Shown: positions 24,320 through 33,150 of the stretch, piece after piece
How the letters are laid out: every line of letters begins with the position of its first letter
Numbering within the stretch: position 1 is the stretch's first letter
From: Mesorhizobium sp.
Lineage (GTDB): Bacteria; Pseudomonadota; Alphaproteobacteria; Rhizobiales; Rhizobiaceae
DNA length: 64,000 bases
Reading direction: 5' to 3'
Assembly: GCA_004020315.1 (NCBI GenBank)
Contig: SAQG01000026.1
Location: 1-64,000 of the forward strand
Made by a program: the position numbers and the translations under genes
The notes under the pieces: generated by a model
Told to the model about the DNA's origin: nothing
Database searches by the model: none
Seen by the model: the letters and a program-made list of their open reading frames with translations, nothing else

Positions 24320-24646
24320 GTGACCACCCCGAAACCACGCGTGATCGTACCAAATGCTGCGGCGAAGGGAGAGATTTTTCAGGTCAAGACCATCATCAGC
24401 CATGAGATGGAAACGGGGCTACGCCATGATGATCAAGGCAATGTAATCCCGCGCAAGATCATCAACAAGTTTGTCTGCCGCTACAACGAAACCGTGGTGT
24501 TCAGTGTCGATCTTCACGAGGCGATTTCGGCCAACCCGTTCTTCGAATTTTCCTTGCGCGCGACGGAGAGCGGCCGGCTCGATTTTGTCTGGGAAGAAGA
24601 CGGCGGTGCCGTCTATATGTTGTCGCACCAGTTCACGGTCGGTTGA
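24320..24646 (+). CDS. soxZ: SoxZ, sulfur-carrier complex partner
   Basis: Encodes 108 residues, the usual SoxZ length, starting at a GTG preceded by GGAGAGAGA. Family markers are KGEIFQVKTIISHEMETGLR near the start, NKFVCRYNETVVFSVDLHEAISANPFF, and FVWEEDGGAVYMLSHQF at the end. It lacks a signal peptide, as is normal: SoxZ is exported by hitch-hiking on Tat-transported SoxY. The SoxYZ heterodimer carries sulfur intermediates in the periplasm. soxA, soxX, soxB, soxC and soxD are absent from the window. Confidence 0.9.
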   Translation: MTTPKPRVIVPNAAAKGEIFQVKTIISHEMETGLRHDDQGNVIPRKIINKFVCRYNETVVFSVDLHEAISANPFFEFSLRATESGRLDFVWEEDGGAVYMLSHQFTVG

Positions 24647-24736
24647 GGTGGCGACGCAATCGAGCTGCGCGAATTGTGGCGTGACAAGTTGAGTGGGAGC
24701 GTGACCGGGAAACTTGGTAGCAGACGGGTATTCAGC

Positions 24737-25048
24737 ATGCGCCCCGTTGCGAGATCTGCGATTGCCACGGGCGTGCTGTTATTCAGCCAATCCGGCGCGG
24801 CGGCGGGGGCCGATCAAGGCGCTCAACTCGCCGCGACCTGTGCGTCCTGCCATCGTCTCGATGGCGGCGGCACAGGCATTCCCAGCATTATCGGGCTTAG
24901 CGAGGAGAGGCTCACCAACGCCCTGCTTGCCTACCGGGCGAGCGAGAGTCCAAATCACATCATGCACGTTATCGCGCTGTCGCTCAGCGACGAGGAGATC
25001 GCGAGCGTCGCGCGCTATGTCGCAGCGCTGGGAAGTAACCCGCGATGA
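24737..25048 (+). CDS. Small c-type cytochrome (flavocytochrome c partner)
   Basis: Encodes 103 residues from the ATG at 24737, chosen because it gives a good Sec signal (ARSAIATGVLLFSQSGAAAG). An upstream TTG or GTG would add a polar leader. The mature part is a mono-haem class I cytochrome: CASCH (Cys35, Cys38, His39) and a distal Met, probably in NHIMHVIALSL. It overlaps the flavoprotein gene by 4 bases, the arrangement of fccA/fccB or soxE/soxF, so it probably takes electrons from that flavoprotein. Confidence 0.8.
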   Translation: MRPVARSAIATGVLLFSQSGAAAGADQGAQLAATCASCHRLDGGGTGIPSIIGLSEERLTNALLAYRASESPNHIMHVIALSLSDEEIASVARYVAALGSNPR

Positions 25049-26313
25049 AATCCTGGACGCGTCGCGAGTTCGGCCGCCTCACCGGAGCAGCGTTGCTAAC
25101 GGCGCTCAACCAGCCGAAGGCGCGGGGCCAGGCCAAGGCGCGTGTCGTCGTGATCGGCGGCGGCATCGGCGGCGCAACGGTCGCCAGATATCTCGCCGTC
25201 AGCGCCACGGCTATCGAGGTGACCCTGGTTGAACCGCGGCAGAGCTACGCGACCTGTTTCTTCAGCAATCTCTATCTCGCCGGGCTGCGCCCGTTCGAAT
25301 CGCTCAGTCATGGTTATGAAGCGCTGGCAAAACAATATGGTATCATCGTCATTCATAAGTCCGCAGTGGCGATTCACCCGGCGGCGAAATCCGTTGCGCT
25401 CAACAACGGTTCAAAGCTCAGCTACGACCGTCTCGTTGTTGCGCCAGGCATCGCATTCAGGGATCGGGCGCTTGAGGGCTATGACGAAGCGGCGATGGAG
25501 ATCATGCCGCACGCCTGGAATGCAGGCCAGCAAACCCGGCTGTTGCGCCAGCAACTGGAAAGCATGGAGGACGGCGGACTGTTCGTGCTCGTTGCTCCGC
25601 CGAATCCGTTTCGCTGCCCGCCCGCCCCCTACGAGCGCGCTTCGCTCGTCGCATCCTATTTCCAGCGCCGCAAACCCAAGGCCAAAATTCTGATCCTCGA
25701 TGCAAAAGACAGCTTCAACGCGCAGGACCTGTTCCAGGACGCTTGGAACCGCCATTATCCGGGAATGATCGAATGGTTACCGGCCCAGTTCACCGGCGGG
25801 GTCACGGCAATCGACGCGAAGACCCGGTCGGTGATCACCGCAGGAGAAACATTCAAGGCCGCGGTGGCCAATGTCATCCCGGCGCAAATGGCCGGGCGCT
25901 TGGCGCAGCAGGCGGGGCTCGCCGATCGTTCGGGCTGGTGTCCGGTCGATCCGGTCACCTTCGAATCGGCGCTGCAGCCCGGCATCCATCTAGTCGGTGA
26001 CGCGATCATCGGCGGGGATATGCCGAAATCCGCCTTCTGCGCCAACAGCCAGGCCAAAGGCTGCGCCTTTGCCATCGCAGCCGATCTCACCGGATCAGCG
26101 CGTTTCCCGGCGCATTTGTTCAACACCTGCTACACCCATCTCGCCCCCGACGATGCGTTCAGCAACGCCATCAGTTTCAAGCCGGTCGACGGGAAGCTCA
26201 AGAGCGTCATCAGCTTCGTCAGCAAGGTCGAGGAAAGCTCCGAGGTCCGCCGGCAGGCTGCGCGCGCGGCCGAAGGCTGGTATGACGCCTTCACGCACGA
26301 CGTGTTTGGCTGA
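25045..26313 (+). CDS. Sulfide dehydrogenase flavoprotein (FccB/SoxF-like)
   Basis: Encodes 422 residues with a Tat signal (TRREFGRLTGAALL) and an FAD-binding VVVIGGGIGGATVARYL (about 34-50). The Cys pair expected for sulfide oxidation is plausible in SYATCFFSNLYLAG (about 75) and further Cys occur in RCPPAPYERASL and AFCANSQAKGCAFA. The C-terminal domain (SISFKPVDGKLKSVISFVSK-like strands) matches flavocytochrome c. With the cytochrome it would oxidise sulfide or SoxYZ-bound sulfur in the periplasm and pass electrons to cytochrome c. Translation is coupled to the cytochrome gene by an ATGA overlap. Confidence 0.85.
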   Translation: MKSWTRREFGRLTGAALLTALNQPKARGQAKARVVVIGGGIGGATVARYLAVSATAIEVTLVEPRQSYATCFFSNLYLAGLRPFESLSHGYEALAKQYGIIVIHKSAVAIHPAAKSVALNNGSKLSYDRLVVAPGIAFRDRALEGYDEAAMEIMPHAWNAGQQTRLLRQQLESMEDGGLFVLVAPPNPFRCPPAPYERASLVASYFQRRKPKAKILILDAKDSFNAQDLFQDAWNRHYPGMIEWLPAQFTGGVTAIDAKTRSVITAGETFKAAVANVIPAQMAGRLAQQAGLADRSGWCPVDPVTFESALQPGIHLVGDAIIGGDMPKSAFCANSQAKGCAFAIAADLTGSARFPAHLFNTCYTHLAPDDAFSNAISFKPVDGKLKSVISFVSKVEESSEVRRQAARAAEGWYDAFTHDVFG

Positions 26314-26321
26314 AACGAAAC

Positions 26322-28508
26322 TCAACTCCGCTCGACGGCCGGGCCGGCCATTGAGGAAATGCCGGCGCCATTGTGGGTACGCTCCGCATTGGTGCCGGAT
26401 CGTTGCTCCGCGATCAGCGCTGGAACAGGCTCGGGCAGCCGCTCCAGCCGCAGCGAATTCACCACCACAAGGATGCTCGAGCCGGCCATGACCGCCGCCG
26501 CAAGGATTGGCTGCAAAAGTCCGCATGCTGCGAACGTCAGGGCGACGAGGTTGTAGCCGAACGCCCACATGAGGTTGGTCAAGATGGTCCTGCGGACCGC
26601 GCGGGCCACGTCGACGATCCAGGGCAGCATCCACAATCCGCTCGCAGGCAGCACGAGCGCCGCAGTCTCGCGGGCGAGATCGGTGGCGGAGCCGACGGCG
26701 ATACCGACATCTGCGGCGGCCAGGACCGGCCCGTCATTCAGTCCATCGCCGACCATGGCCACCGGACCGTGGTCATGGCGGAGCCGATCCAGGGCCAGCC
26801 GTTTGGCCTCCGGCGAAAGACCCGCTTGGACGTCCTTGATTCCGACCAGGGCCGCGATCCGCTCCGCCGCTTGCGCCAAGTCGCCGGTCAACAGCGTGGC
26901 GTCGAGCCCGCGCTCACGCAGGGCCGCGATCGCGGCCTGCGCCTCGGGAAGCGGTGAATCATCGAGCGACAGCACGGCGTGAACCTGCTCGCCCCAACCG
27001 ACATAGACCACCGAATGACCGCTCGCCTCCAGCGACCGCGCCCGCTCGGCCAGCGACAGGGGAAGCGGCCAGCCCAGATCATTCATCAATCTGCCGTTCC
27101 CTGCTGCCACGGGCCGGCCTTCGGCGCTGCCGCGGATACCACGGCCGGGAACCGTCCGGACATCGCGGGTGACGAGCGGCGTGATGCCGCGCTGAGCGGC
27201 GGCTGCCGCGATGGCCCGCGCCAGACCATGCTCGGCAAGGCGCTCCAGACCGGCGGCGCGCGCCAGTACTTCGTCGATGCCGCCCTCCTCGCAGTCGACG
27301 CCGACGAGACGCGCTTTGCCGGCCGTCAGAGTGCCGGTCTTGTCGAAGGCGAGCAACCGGACACGCGCGAGGGTCTCGAGCACGCCGGGGTCGCGGACGA
27401 GGCAGCCGTGCCGCGCCAGCCGGCCGATGCCGAGTGATGTCGCCATCGGAGCGGCGAGGCCGACGGCACAAGGACAGGCAACCACCAGTACCGAGAGGCC
27501 AATCAGCAACGCCCGATCGAACGGCAATGACTGCGCCCAGTAAACGATCGTCAGCCCGCCGAGGGCGAGGACGAGCGGCACGGACACGCCAACGACGCGA
27601 TCGGCAAGGCGCTGGGTTGGACTGCGACGGCCCAGCGCTTCGCGCACCGACCGGCAAATCCGCGCCCAGCGGGTTGCAGTTCCGTCACCGATGCTTTGGA
27701 TCAGGAGCGGGCCGTCGATATTGATACTGCCGGCAATCACCTTGGAGCCGGCGCCCTTTGTCACTTGCCGGCTTTCTCCGGTAATCACGGCTTCATCGGT
27801 GTTCGATTCGCCCTCGATAACCACGCCGTCGACCGGAATGCGCTCGCCTGGCCGGACCCGCACCAGCATGCCGGCCGACACATCCCGCACCGGACGGCTG
27901 ATCTCTGCCGCGCCATCGATCACGGTCGCGCTCTCGCTTTCTGCGGCCAGAAGTGGTTCGAGGTCGCGCGCTGCCCTGGCGCGGCCTACAGCCTCGAGAT
28001 AGCGGCCAACGGTGAATAGCATCAGCACCATCACGGCGGTGTCGAAATAGACATGCGTGCTGCCCTCGAACACGGCAAATGCCGAATAGAGGTAAGCGGC
28101 AGCGACGCCAAGCACGATGAGTGCCGACGACGTCACTCGTCCCTGAATGCCATTGAGCCACATTTCGCGCAGATAGGGTCCGCCGAGAATCACCACCGCC
28201 GGCGTCGCGAAGATCCAGAGCAAAAGGTGAATCCACGGCAGCACGCCCGCATCGACGCCGGTGAACGCGTCCGAATAGAGGAGAAGGCTGAACATCATGA
28301 TATTCATGGAAAGAAAGCCCCCCACGCCGAGCTGGATCAGAAGCCAGGCGGCTTCCCACTCTTCGTGTCTGCCGCTCTTCACCTGAAAGGCGATGCAACA
28401 GCCGTAGCAGCAGAACGCGCAAGCCTCACCGTTGAGCCTGCGCTCCATCGGGCGCAGGCCGACGGGCAGCGAACAATGACTACAGAGGATGTCGCCATGC
28501 GCGGTCAT
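26322..28508 (-). CDS. ccoI: Copper P-type ATPase for cbb3 oxidase assembly (CcoI/FixI-like)
   Basis: Encodes 728 residues. The ATG at 28508 overlaps the stop of the SafE-like gene (ATGA), and longer starts give non-homologous sequence. The N-terminus has a Cys-rich metal site, CSHCSLPVG and CAFCCYGCCIAF. Membrane copper motif CPC is at about 344 (VVACPCAVGLAAP). Catalytic motifs are TGES (about 242), DKTGTLT (about 388) and GDGLND (about 585). In most CPx-ATPases the N-domain reads SEHPLA; here it is AEHGLA. CcoI exports copper for insertion into the binuclear centre of cbb3 oxidase, whose genes are upstream on the same strand. Confidence 0.9.
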   Translation of the reverse strand: MTAHGDILCSHCSLPVGLRPMERRLNGEACAFCCYGCCIAFQVKSGRHEEWEAAWLLIQLGVGGFLSMNIMMFSLLLYSDAFTGVDAGVLPWIHLLLWIFATPAVVILGGPYLREMWLNGIQGRVTSSALIVLGVAAAYLYSAFAVFEGSTHVYFDTAVMVLMLFTVGRYLEAVGRARAARDLEPLLAAESESATVIDGAAEISRPVRDVSAGMLVRVRPGERIPVDGVVIEGESNTDEAVITGESRQVTKGAGSKVIAGSINIDGPLLIQSIGDGTATRWARICRSVREALGRRSPTQRLADRVVGVSVPLVLALGGLTIVYWAQSLPFDRALLIGLSVLVVACPCAVGLAAPMATSLGIGRLARHGCLVRDPGVLETLARVRLLAFDKTGTLTAGKARLVGVDCEEGGIDEVLARAAGLERLAEHGLARAIAAAAAQRGITPLVTRDVRTVPGRGIRGSAEGRPVAAGNGRLMNDLGWPLPLSLAERARSLEASGHSVVYVGWGEQVHAVLSLDDSPLPEAQAAIAALRERGLDATLLTGDLAQAAERIAALVGIKDVQAGLSPEAKRLALDRLRHDHGPVAMVGDGLNDGPVLAAADVGIAVGSATDLARETAALVLPASGLWMLPWIVDVARAVRRTILTNLMWAFGYNLVALTFAACGLLQPILAAAVMAGSSILVVVNSLRLERLPEPVPALIAEQRSGTNAERTHNGAGISSMAGPAVERS

Positions 28509-29233
28509 GCGGGATGTCCGCCCAGCCAGGCAAGGCCGATATGGGCGTCGGAAGGCAGGAGACCACGACCGAGCGTGACGAGACCGAGCAAAAGAATAAA
28601 GCCACCAGCCAACCGCACGCCGCGCCGCCGCGAGGCTGGCCCGAGTATCCGGCCAACACCGCCCATCATCAACATCGCGGGGAAGGTTCCCAGTCCGAAC
28701 CATGCCATGACGAGAAACCCGGGAAGCGCTCCGGCGGTGCTCGCCGCCTGGGCGGCGAAGGCATACACCAGGGGACATGGCAGGAAGCCGTTGAAAACGC
28801 CAAAGGCGAGCGGTGCGGCGCTGCTCCGAACAGTCAACAGACCGCGCAGGGACAATGCAAATGTGCTGCCACCAAAACCGATCGCAAAGCGATGAAAGAC
28901 CTGCAGCAAGCCGAAGAACTGCAACGCCATGGCAATCATGAGCAGGCCAGCGACGATCGCGAGAATTCGTTGGGCGATGTCAAGGGAGCCGTTCAAAAGC
29001 GGCGCCGCCGTTAAACCTGGCGTGGTGCAGACGACCTGACCGATCGCACCCGCGAGCCCGCCCAGAAAGCAATAGGTTGTCAATCGGCCGGTATTATAGA
29101 GCAGGTGGCGAAGGACGGTTGCGCCTGCGCCTCGCTGATCGCGGCCCAGTGCGCAGGCAAAACCGCCGCACATGCCGATGCAATGAAAGCTGCCTGCAAA
29201 TCCAGCGGTGAAGATCACGAGGTAGTAGATCAT
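28505..29233 (-). CDS. SafE/TauE-like (UreH-type) membrane protein
   Basis: Encodes 242 residues with about six membrane segments. The first carries GFAGSFHCIGMCGGFACAL, the hallmark of the DsbD-like/UreH membrane family called sulfite exporter TauE/SafE. FNGFLPCPLVYAFAAQA gives a second conserved Cys region. In cbb3 loci this family is often found next to ccoI and is thought to take part in copper or redox supply rather than sulfite export. The 4-base overlap with ccoI supports coupled expression. Confidence 0.85.
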   Translation of the reverse strand: MIYYLVIFTAGFAGSFHCIGMCGGFACALGRDQRGAGATVLRHLLYNTGRLTTYCFLGGLAGAIGQVVCTTPGLTAAPLLNGSLDIAQRILAIVAGLLMIAMALQFFGLLQVFHRFAIGFGGSTFALSLRGLLTVRSSAAPLAFGVFNGFLPCPLVYAFAAQAASTAGALPGFLVMAWFGLGTFPAMLMMGGVGRILGPASRRRGVRLAGGFILLLGLVTLGRGLLPSDAHIGLAWLGGHPA

Positions 29234-29263
29234 TGGCGTTTTCGCAGCGCCGCGTCCGCGCCG

Positions 29264-29386
29264 CTATTGCCGCACAAGATAGACAAGATAGATGATGAAG
29301 CCGACGGTGCAGCCGCCATAGATGAGGAAGCCGAGCATCTGTGGCAAGCCGGCGTCAGCGAGCTTGAAAATCGTGTCCTGTAGCAT
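29264..29386 (-). CDS. 40-residue single-span membrane protein
   Basis: Encodes 40 residues from an ATG at 29386 with AGGAG 6 bases before it. It starts MLQDTIFKLADAGLPQ and then has one membrane span (about 17-37, GFLIYGGCTVGFIIYLVYL), with a Cys in the span. It lies between the SafE-like gene and other tiny membrane genes of the oxidase operon. No family is recognised. Given its place it may be an assembly or structural micro-subunit of the oxidase. Confidence 0.55.
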   Translation of the reverse strand: MLQDTIFKLADAGLPQMLGFLIYGGCTVGFIIYLVYLVRQ

Positions 29387-29400
29387 CCGCTGCTCCTATG

Positions 29401-29499
29401 TCAGCCGAAATAAAGACGAAGCACGTTTACCGCCACCTCGAAGGCCAGGAAAAGCAGGTTCAATGCGGCGACCCCAAGGAGAATTTTAGCTATCAACAT
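29401..29499 (-). CDS. 32-residue single-span membrane protein
   Basis: Reads MLIAKILLGVAALNLLFLAF and on to VLRLYFG, essentially one membrane helix. AGGAG lies 8 bases before this ATG. A closer ATG at 29505 (2 bases from AGGAG) would add two residues but is badly spaced. It is 12 bases upstream of the 40-residue gene. No known family. Its ribosome-binding site and position within the oxidase operon argue for a real micro-gene. Confidence 0.45.
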   Translation of the reverse strand: MLIAKILLGVAALNLLFLAFEVAVNVLRLYFG

Positions 29500-29539
29500 C
29501 TCCATCACTCCTGCCTTACCAGCCCTTGCGACTGCCTTC

Positions 29540-29764
29540 TTAGAACAGACGGCCGGGGCCGAGCCCGCCCCAATAAACATACATGTAATACAGCCCCCAG
29601 GCGAACAGCAGCACGTAGACGACGAGAAGCCATCGCGGAATGAATCCCACACGCGCCTGTATCAGGCCGCCGGCATAGTCCTCCAGTTCAGGGTGCGAGC
29701 TTTGACGCACATCCAGTTCCGGGTGCGTCGGGCTCTCCGGATCGCTGCTCTGCAGATCGCTCAT
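29540..29764 (-). CDS. CcoP N-terminal membrane-anchor-like protein
   Basis: Encodes 74 residues from the ATG at 29764, with GGGAAATGGAAA before it. After a polar lead, EDYAGGLIQARVGFIPRWLL begins one membrane span (about 48-66) that ends in YVYWGGLGPG. This resembles the N-terminal anchor of CcoP (NPLPRWWL..LFY....Y..YPG), but the protein stops before any haem domain. In this locus the two CcoP-type haem c domains are attached to CcoO instead. It overlaps the preceding gene by 77 bases in a different frame, so that gene's tail may be unimportant. Confidence 0.6.
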   Translation of the reverse strand: MSDLQSSDPESPTHPELDVRQSSHPELEDYAGGLIQARVGFIPRWLLVVYVLLFAWGLYYMYVYWGGLGPGRLF

Positions 29765-29912
29765 TTTCCATTTCCCTTTCAAAAAACCCCTTGGCGGCTT
29801 TGTCGGTGCCGCTTAACGCGCCCGATAGGACGCCCCAGATGAACAAGAACAGGGCGGCCAGGCTCATCATCATGGCGCCGGCATAGGGTCCGGTGACTTC
29901 AAAACCGAGCAT
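29688..29912 (-). CDS. Small membrane protein, CcoQ-like position
   Basis: Encodes 74 residues from the ATG at 29912, with GGAGG overlapping the end of the CcoO gene. Residues about 8-33 (YAGAMMMSLAALFLFIWGVL) are one membrane span; the rest is hydrophilic and partly encoded in the overlap with the next gene. Its position right after the haem subunit is that of ccoQ, a small stabilising subunit of cbb3 oxidase, though sequence similarity to CcoQ is weak. Confidence 0.5.
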   Translation of the reverse strand: MLGFEVTGPYAGAMMMSLAALFLFIWGVLSGALSGTDKAAKGFFEREMENERSAEQRSGEPDAPGTGCASKLAP

Positions 29913-29915
29913 GCT

Positions 29916-31580
29916 CTAACCTCCGGCGGGTGCCTGTTTCTCGCCAGGCGGCGCCGGCGGGCCGGACGCCGGCGCCGACGGATCGGGCACATAGGCTCGC
30001 TCAGGCTTGTCAGCGACCAGTTCCAGATCGTTCAGCGCCGCGCGGGCCTCCTCCTTGATCGACAGCGGCTGCAGCGAGAGCGGGTCTTTATAGGCGGAAA
30101 GCGCCACCACGAAATAGGAAAGCGCCCACCGGTCCTCGTCCGAAAAGGAATCCCGATAGGACGGCATCGGCGTGCCGCTGAGGCCGGTAGTTATCGTCCG
30201 GAAGATGTCTTCGACGGCCGGGCCAGACTTGAACTGGCCGCTGGTGAGGTCGGCCGGCACGGTGGCGAACCCGAGATCATCCTTGAGGCCGGCAGCCTTC
30301 TCGCCGTCGCCCTTGCCGCCTTGGCCGTGGCACTCCCAGCACTTCGCCACCTGCCAAACCTCCTTGCCACGGTCCAGCATCGTCTGGGACGGGGTCGGCG
30401 GGCGCCCGATATACAACGGCGGGCCAGGCGGTTCCTCGACGAAGAAAGCGTAAGGACTGGCGGGATCGGAACGGTCAACCGCTAGCTCATACTTGATGTA
30501 CTGGATCACCGCCAGCCGATCGTTGAGCGGCAGTTCGTACCAAGGGGGCATTGCCGTGCCGCGAATGCCGCGAGTAATGGTGCGCAGCATGTCGCCGTCC
30601 GTGGGCAGGGGCTCCTTTGTCAACCTAAACTTGAAGACCGCGGACGTGAAGTCCCTGGGCCGCTGGTTAAACATAAAGGTGGCGGCCGGCCCGTTGCCGT
30701 CGCCCTTGGCACCGTGGCAACCGATGCAGCGGCGCTCATAGACTTCCTTGCCATAAGCAATCCATTCCTCGGAGCGCGGCATCGTCGCGTCCATGACCTC
30801 CAAGCTTTGCGGTTCGAAAAGATCGCGCCATTTACCCCGGTTCGTGCCGAGCTTCTGGACGTAGGAAACGAGCGCCGCCACCGATTCCGTCTCCGCCACG
30901 ATGCTGACGGTTTCTCCTGTGTATTCGTCGTTCGGCGTCAGGATGATCGGCTTTCTTTCGCGCGCCTTCAGCGGCACGAACAGCAATCCGTACGCATTCG
31001 GCGTCAGCTGGATCGCTTGCTGGCTGTCGAAGTTGAACAGGCCTTTGGTGACCTCTGTCCTTTCCAGGGTCCGATTGCCAGCGCCGTCGTCAACGATACG
31101 GACGGCTGCATCGGGCTCGTGGAAGAGGCCGCGATACGGCGCCATTATCGAGTCCGGCACCAGCATCCGCGGATTGTAGAAGTGCGCCAGGTGCCATTCG
31201 TCGCTGTATTTCAGGCCGACGCGCGTCAGGTCCGGCCCGATCCGGCGTGTGCCTAACAGGTGCGGCACGTCATAGGCGTACTCGCCCGCCTCGCTGACCG
31301 GTCCCCAGCGGCGGATCTCGCCGGTCACCGGCCGCACGAATTGCGAATGGCAGTACCAGCAGCCTTCGCGCAGGTAAATGTTGCGGCCGCGACGCTGCTG
31401 CTCGGTGTAGTCCGTCGCCTCTGAAACCGTCCATTTCAGCTGTCCGAAATCTGTGCGCACCACAGAGGTCACGCGCGTAGTTCGCGAGGACGGCTCCACG
31501 AAGGGCAGCACGCCCTGCGTGATCACCGCAAGGGTGATGCAGAAGACACCGGCGAACAGCGCGAAGAAGCGAACGTTCAC
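29916..31580 (-). CDS. ccoO: Tri-haem CcoO-CcoP fusion subunit of cbb3 oxidase
   Basis: Encodes 554 residues. An N-terminal anchor (about 5-25) is followed by a CcoO-type haem c domain with CWYCHSQ (Cys74, Cys77) and the typical GPVSEAGEYAYDVPHLLGTRR. Two more class I cytochrome domains follow, with CIGCH (Cys285, Cys288) and CWECH (Cys414, Cys417), each with a distal Met (GTAMPPW, GTPMPSY). In standard cbb3 oxidases these last two belong to CcoP. It starts on the last bases of ccoN (GTGA overlap). It ends in a Pro-rich tail. It would carry electrons to CcoN. Confidence 0.85.
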   Translation of the reverse strand: MNVRFFALFAGVFCITLAVITQGVLPFVEPSSRTTRVTSVVRTDFGQLKWTVSEATDYTEQQRRGRNIYLREGCWYCHSQFVRPVTGEIRRWGPVSEAGEYAYDVPHLLGTRRIGPDLTRVGLKYSDEWHLAHFYNPRMLVPDSIMAPYRGLFHEPDAAVRIVDDGAGNRTLERTEVTKGLFNFDSQQAIQLTPNAYGLLFVPLKARERKPIILTPNDEYTGETVSIVAETESVAALVSYVQKLGTNRGKWRDLFEPQSLEVMDATMPRSEEWIAYGKEVYERRCIGCHGAKGDGNGPAATFMFNQRPRDFTSAVFKFRLTKEPLPTDGDMLRTITRGIRGTAMPPWYELPLNDRLAVIQYIKYELAVDRSDPASPYAFFVEEPPGPPLYIGRPPTPSQTMLDRGKEVWQVAKCWECHGQGGKGDGEKAAGLKDDLGFATVPADLTSGQFKSGPAVEDIFRTITTGLSGTPMPSYRDSFSDEDRWALSYFVVALSAYKDPLSLQPLSIKEEARAALNDLELVADKPERAYVPDPSAPASGPPAPPGEKQAPAGG

Positions 31581-33019
31581 TGCGCGGGCCCTCCCGCCGG
31601 GGCCGGGATAGGCGCCTCAACAGGCCCGCGGACACGTCGCGCCTCAGCCGCCGGGCTGGTCAGTGCGGTCAGCATCAGATTCACCACCAGCAGCGACATA
31701 CCGATATCCATGCTGATGCCTGCCAGTGTTCGCGCCAGCCAGTACGGCTTCACCCAGACAAGCGAGTCGAGCCATTCGACCCCATTCATCCATTGATAAC
31801 CCTGCTGCAGCCCGCCCGCTGTGAGGACAAGGCCCATGGTCGTGATGCCGACGGTGATCAGCCAGAACGACCAGTTGCCGAGCTTGAAGGACCAGAGTTC
31901 GCGCCCGAACAGCCGCGGCCAAGTATAGACGAGGCCGCCCATCGCCCAGACGACGAAGGTGCCGAACACAGTGAGATGCGAATGCGAGATGACGAAATCG
32001 GTGAAATGGGTCGGCTGCTGCAGCTGCCGCAGCGCCTCGGTCGAGCCCTGGAAGCAGCCGACGAGATACATGAGCGAGCCCATGATCAGGAACTTCGCCG
32101 GCAGATTCCTGCCGAACTCATGCCACTTGCCCATCATAGTGCCGAAGAAGTTCACCAGCACCGTCCACACCGGAATGATCAGCAGCATCGACGTTACGAC
32201 GGCCAAGGTCTCGGCCCAGTCCGCGATCGGGCTGTAGAGGTAATGGTGGATGCCGACGAACGGGTAGAACAGTGCCAGGGACCAGAAGCCTACCAGCGAG
32301 AGCTTATGGGCATAGAGCGGATTTCGCGCGCTGATCGGCAGGAAATAATAGATGATCACGTAGCCCGCGGGCGTTAGCCACAGCCCGACGATGTAGTGGA
32401 GATAGAGGCCATGGAAGGCGGCGCTGTTGATGCCCGAGATCGTGTATGGCAGGATGAAGCTTCCAAGCACGAAGTTCATCGTCGTCCACACGAAAGTGGC
32501 GATCAGGTACCATAGCGCGACATAGATCGCCGGCTCGAGCCTTCGACTGATCGTGATCAGGAATTGCGCGGTAGCAACGGCCACTACGATGAAGAATGCG
32601 ACCTTCGCATAGAGCGGAAACTCTCCGGCTTCCAAACCGTCACTGTCGCCGAACAGCAAGCCAACCAAACCGGCAAGCGTTGCGACGTTCCAGACCCATG
32701 CGAGAAGAACCGACCACTCCGACCATATTACCCGCACCCCCGACAGACGCGGCACGAGATAGTAGCAAAGGCCGATGAAAAGCGTCGAGAAAGCGCCGAA
32801 GATGACACCGTTGACGTGGACCGGGCGCAGCCGGCCGAAGGTGAGCTCGAGATTCCCCGATCCGAGATAGTCGGGGTAGTTGAAGGTGCTCGATATCAGG
32901 ACGCCGACGGATGGCGTCACCATCAGCCAGAACATGCCGAAATAAAGCCAGGTCCGCACGACCCGGTTGTCGACCAGCGCATCCAGGTCCACATTCGCGA
33001 ACTTGCCGCGCAGCTCCAT
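31577..33019 (-). CDS. ccoN: cbb3-type cytochrome c oxidase catalytic subunit CcoN
   Basis: Encodes 480 residues from the ATG at 33019 (MELRGKF); an upstream TTG adds five residues. About 12 membrane segments are present. Haem and copper ligands are visible in RPVHVNGVIFGA (low-spin haem b), VGIHHYLYSP (Cu-B histidines) and ISHSHLTVFGT (haem ligands), and GLYLHYIVGLWLTPAGYVIIY holds the Cu-B His with the cbb3-specific Tyr in the following helix. This is the oxygen-reducing, proton-pumping subunit. CcoO follows with a 4-base overlap. No FNR/FixK box was found upstream. Confidence 0.92.
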   Translation of the reverse strand: MELRGKFANVDLDALVDNRVVRTWLYFGMFWLMVTPSVGVLISSTFNYPDYLGSGNLELTFGRLRPVHVNGVIFGAFSTLFIGLCYYLVPRLSGVRVIWSEWSVLLAWVWNVATLAGLVGLLFGDSDGLEAGEFPLYAKVAFFIVVAVATAQFLITISRRLEPAIYVALWYLIATFVWTTMNFVLGSFILPYTISGINSAAFHGLYLHYIVGLWLTPAGYVIIYYFLPISARNPLYAHKLSLVGFWSLALFYPFVGIHHYLYSPIADWAETLAVVTSMLLIIPVWTVLVNFFGTMMGKWHEFGRNLPAKFLIMGSLMYLVGCFQGSTEALRQLQQPTHFTDFVISHSHLTVFGTFVVWAMGGLVYTWPRLFGRELWSFKLGNWSFWLITVGITTMGLVLTAGGLQQGYQWMNGVEWLDSLVWVKPYWLARTLAGISMDIGMSLLVVNLMLTALTSPAAEARRVRGPVEAPIPAPAGGPAQ

Positions 33020-33150
33020 CCCAGTCTCTGCCAACGCATAGACCTCCCCGCGCGGTTCCCGGGCCGCACGACTGCTTCTACCCCACCCATCGAGGTGTCA
33101 CCCCGATGGCGGACGCGCTCCCGTGAAGCCGAGCCCGGCTATCGACGAGA

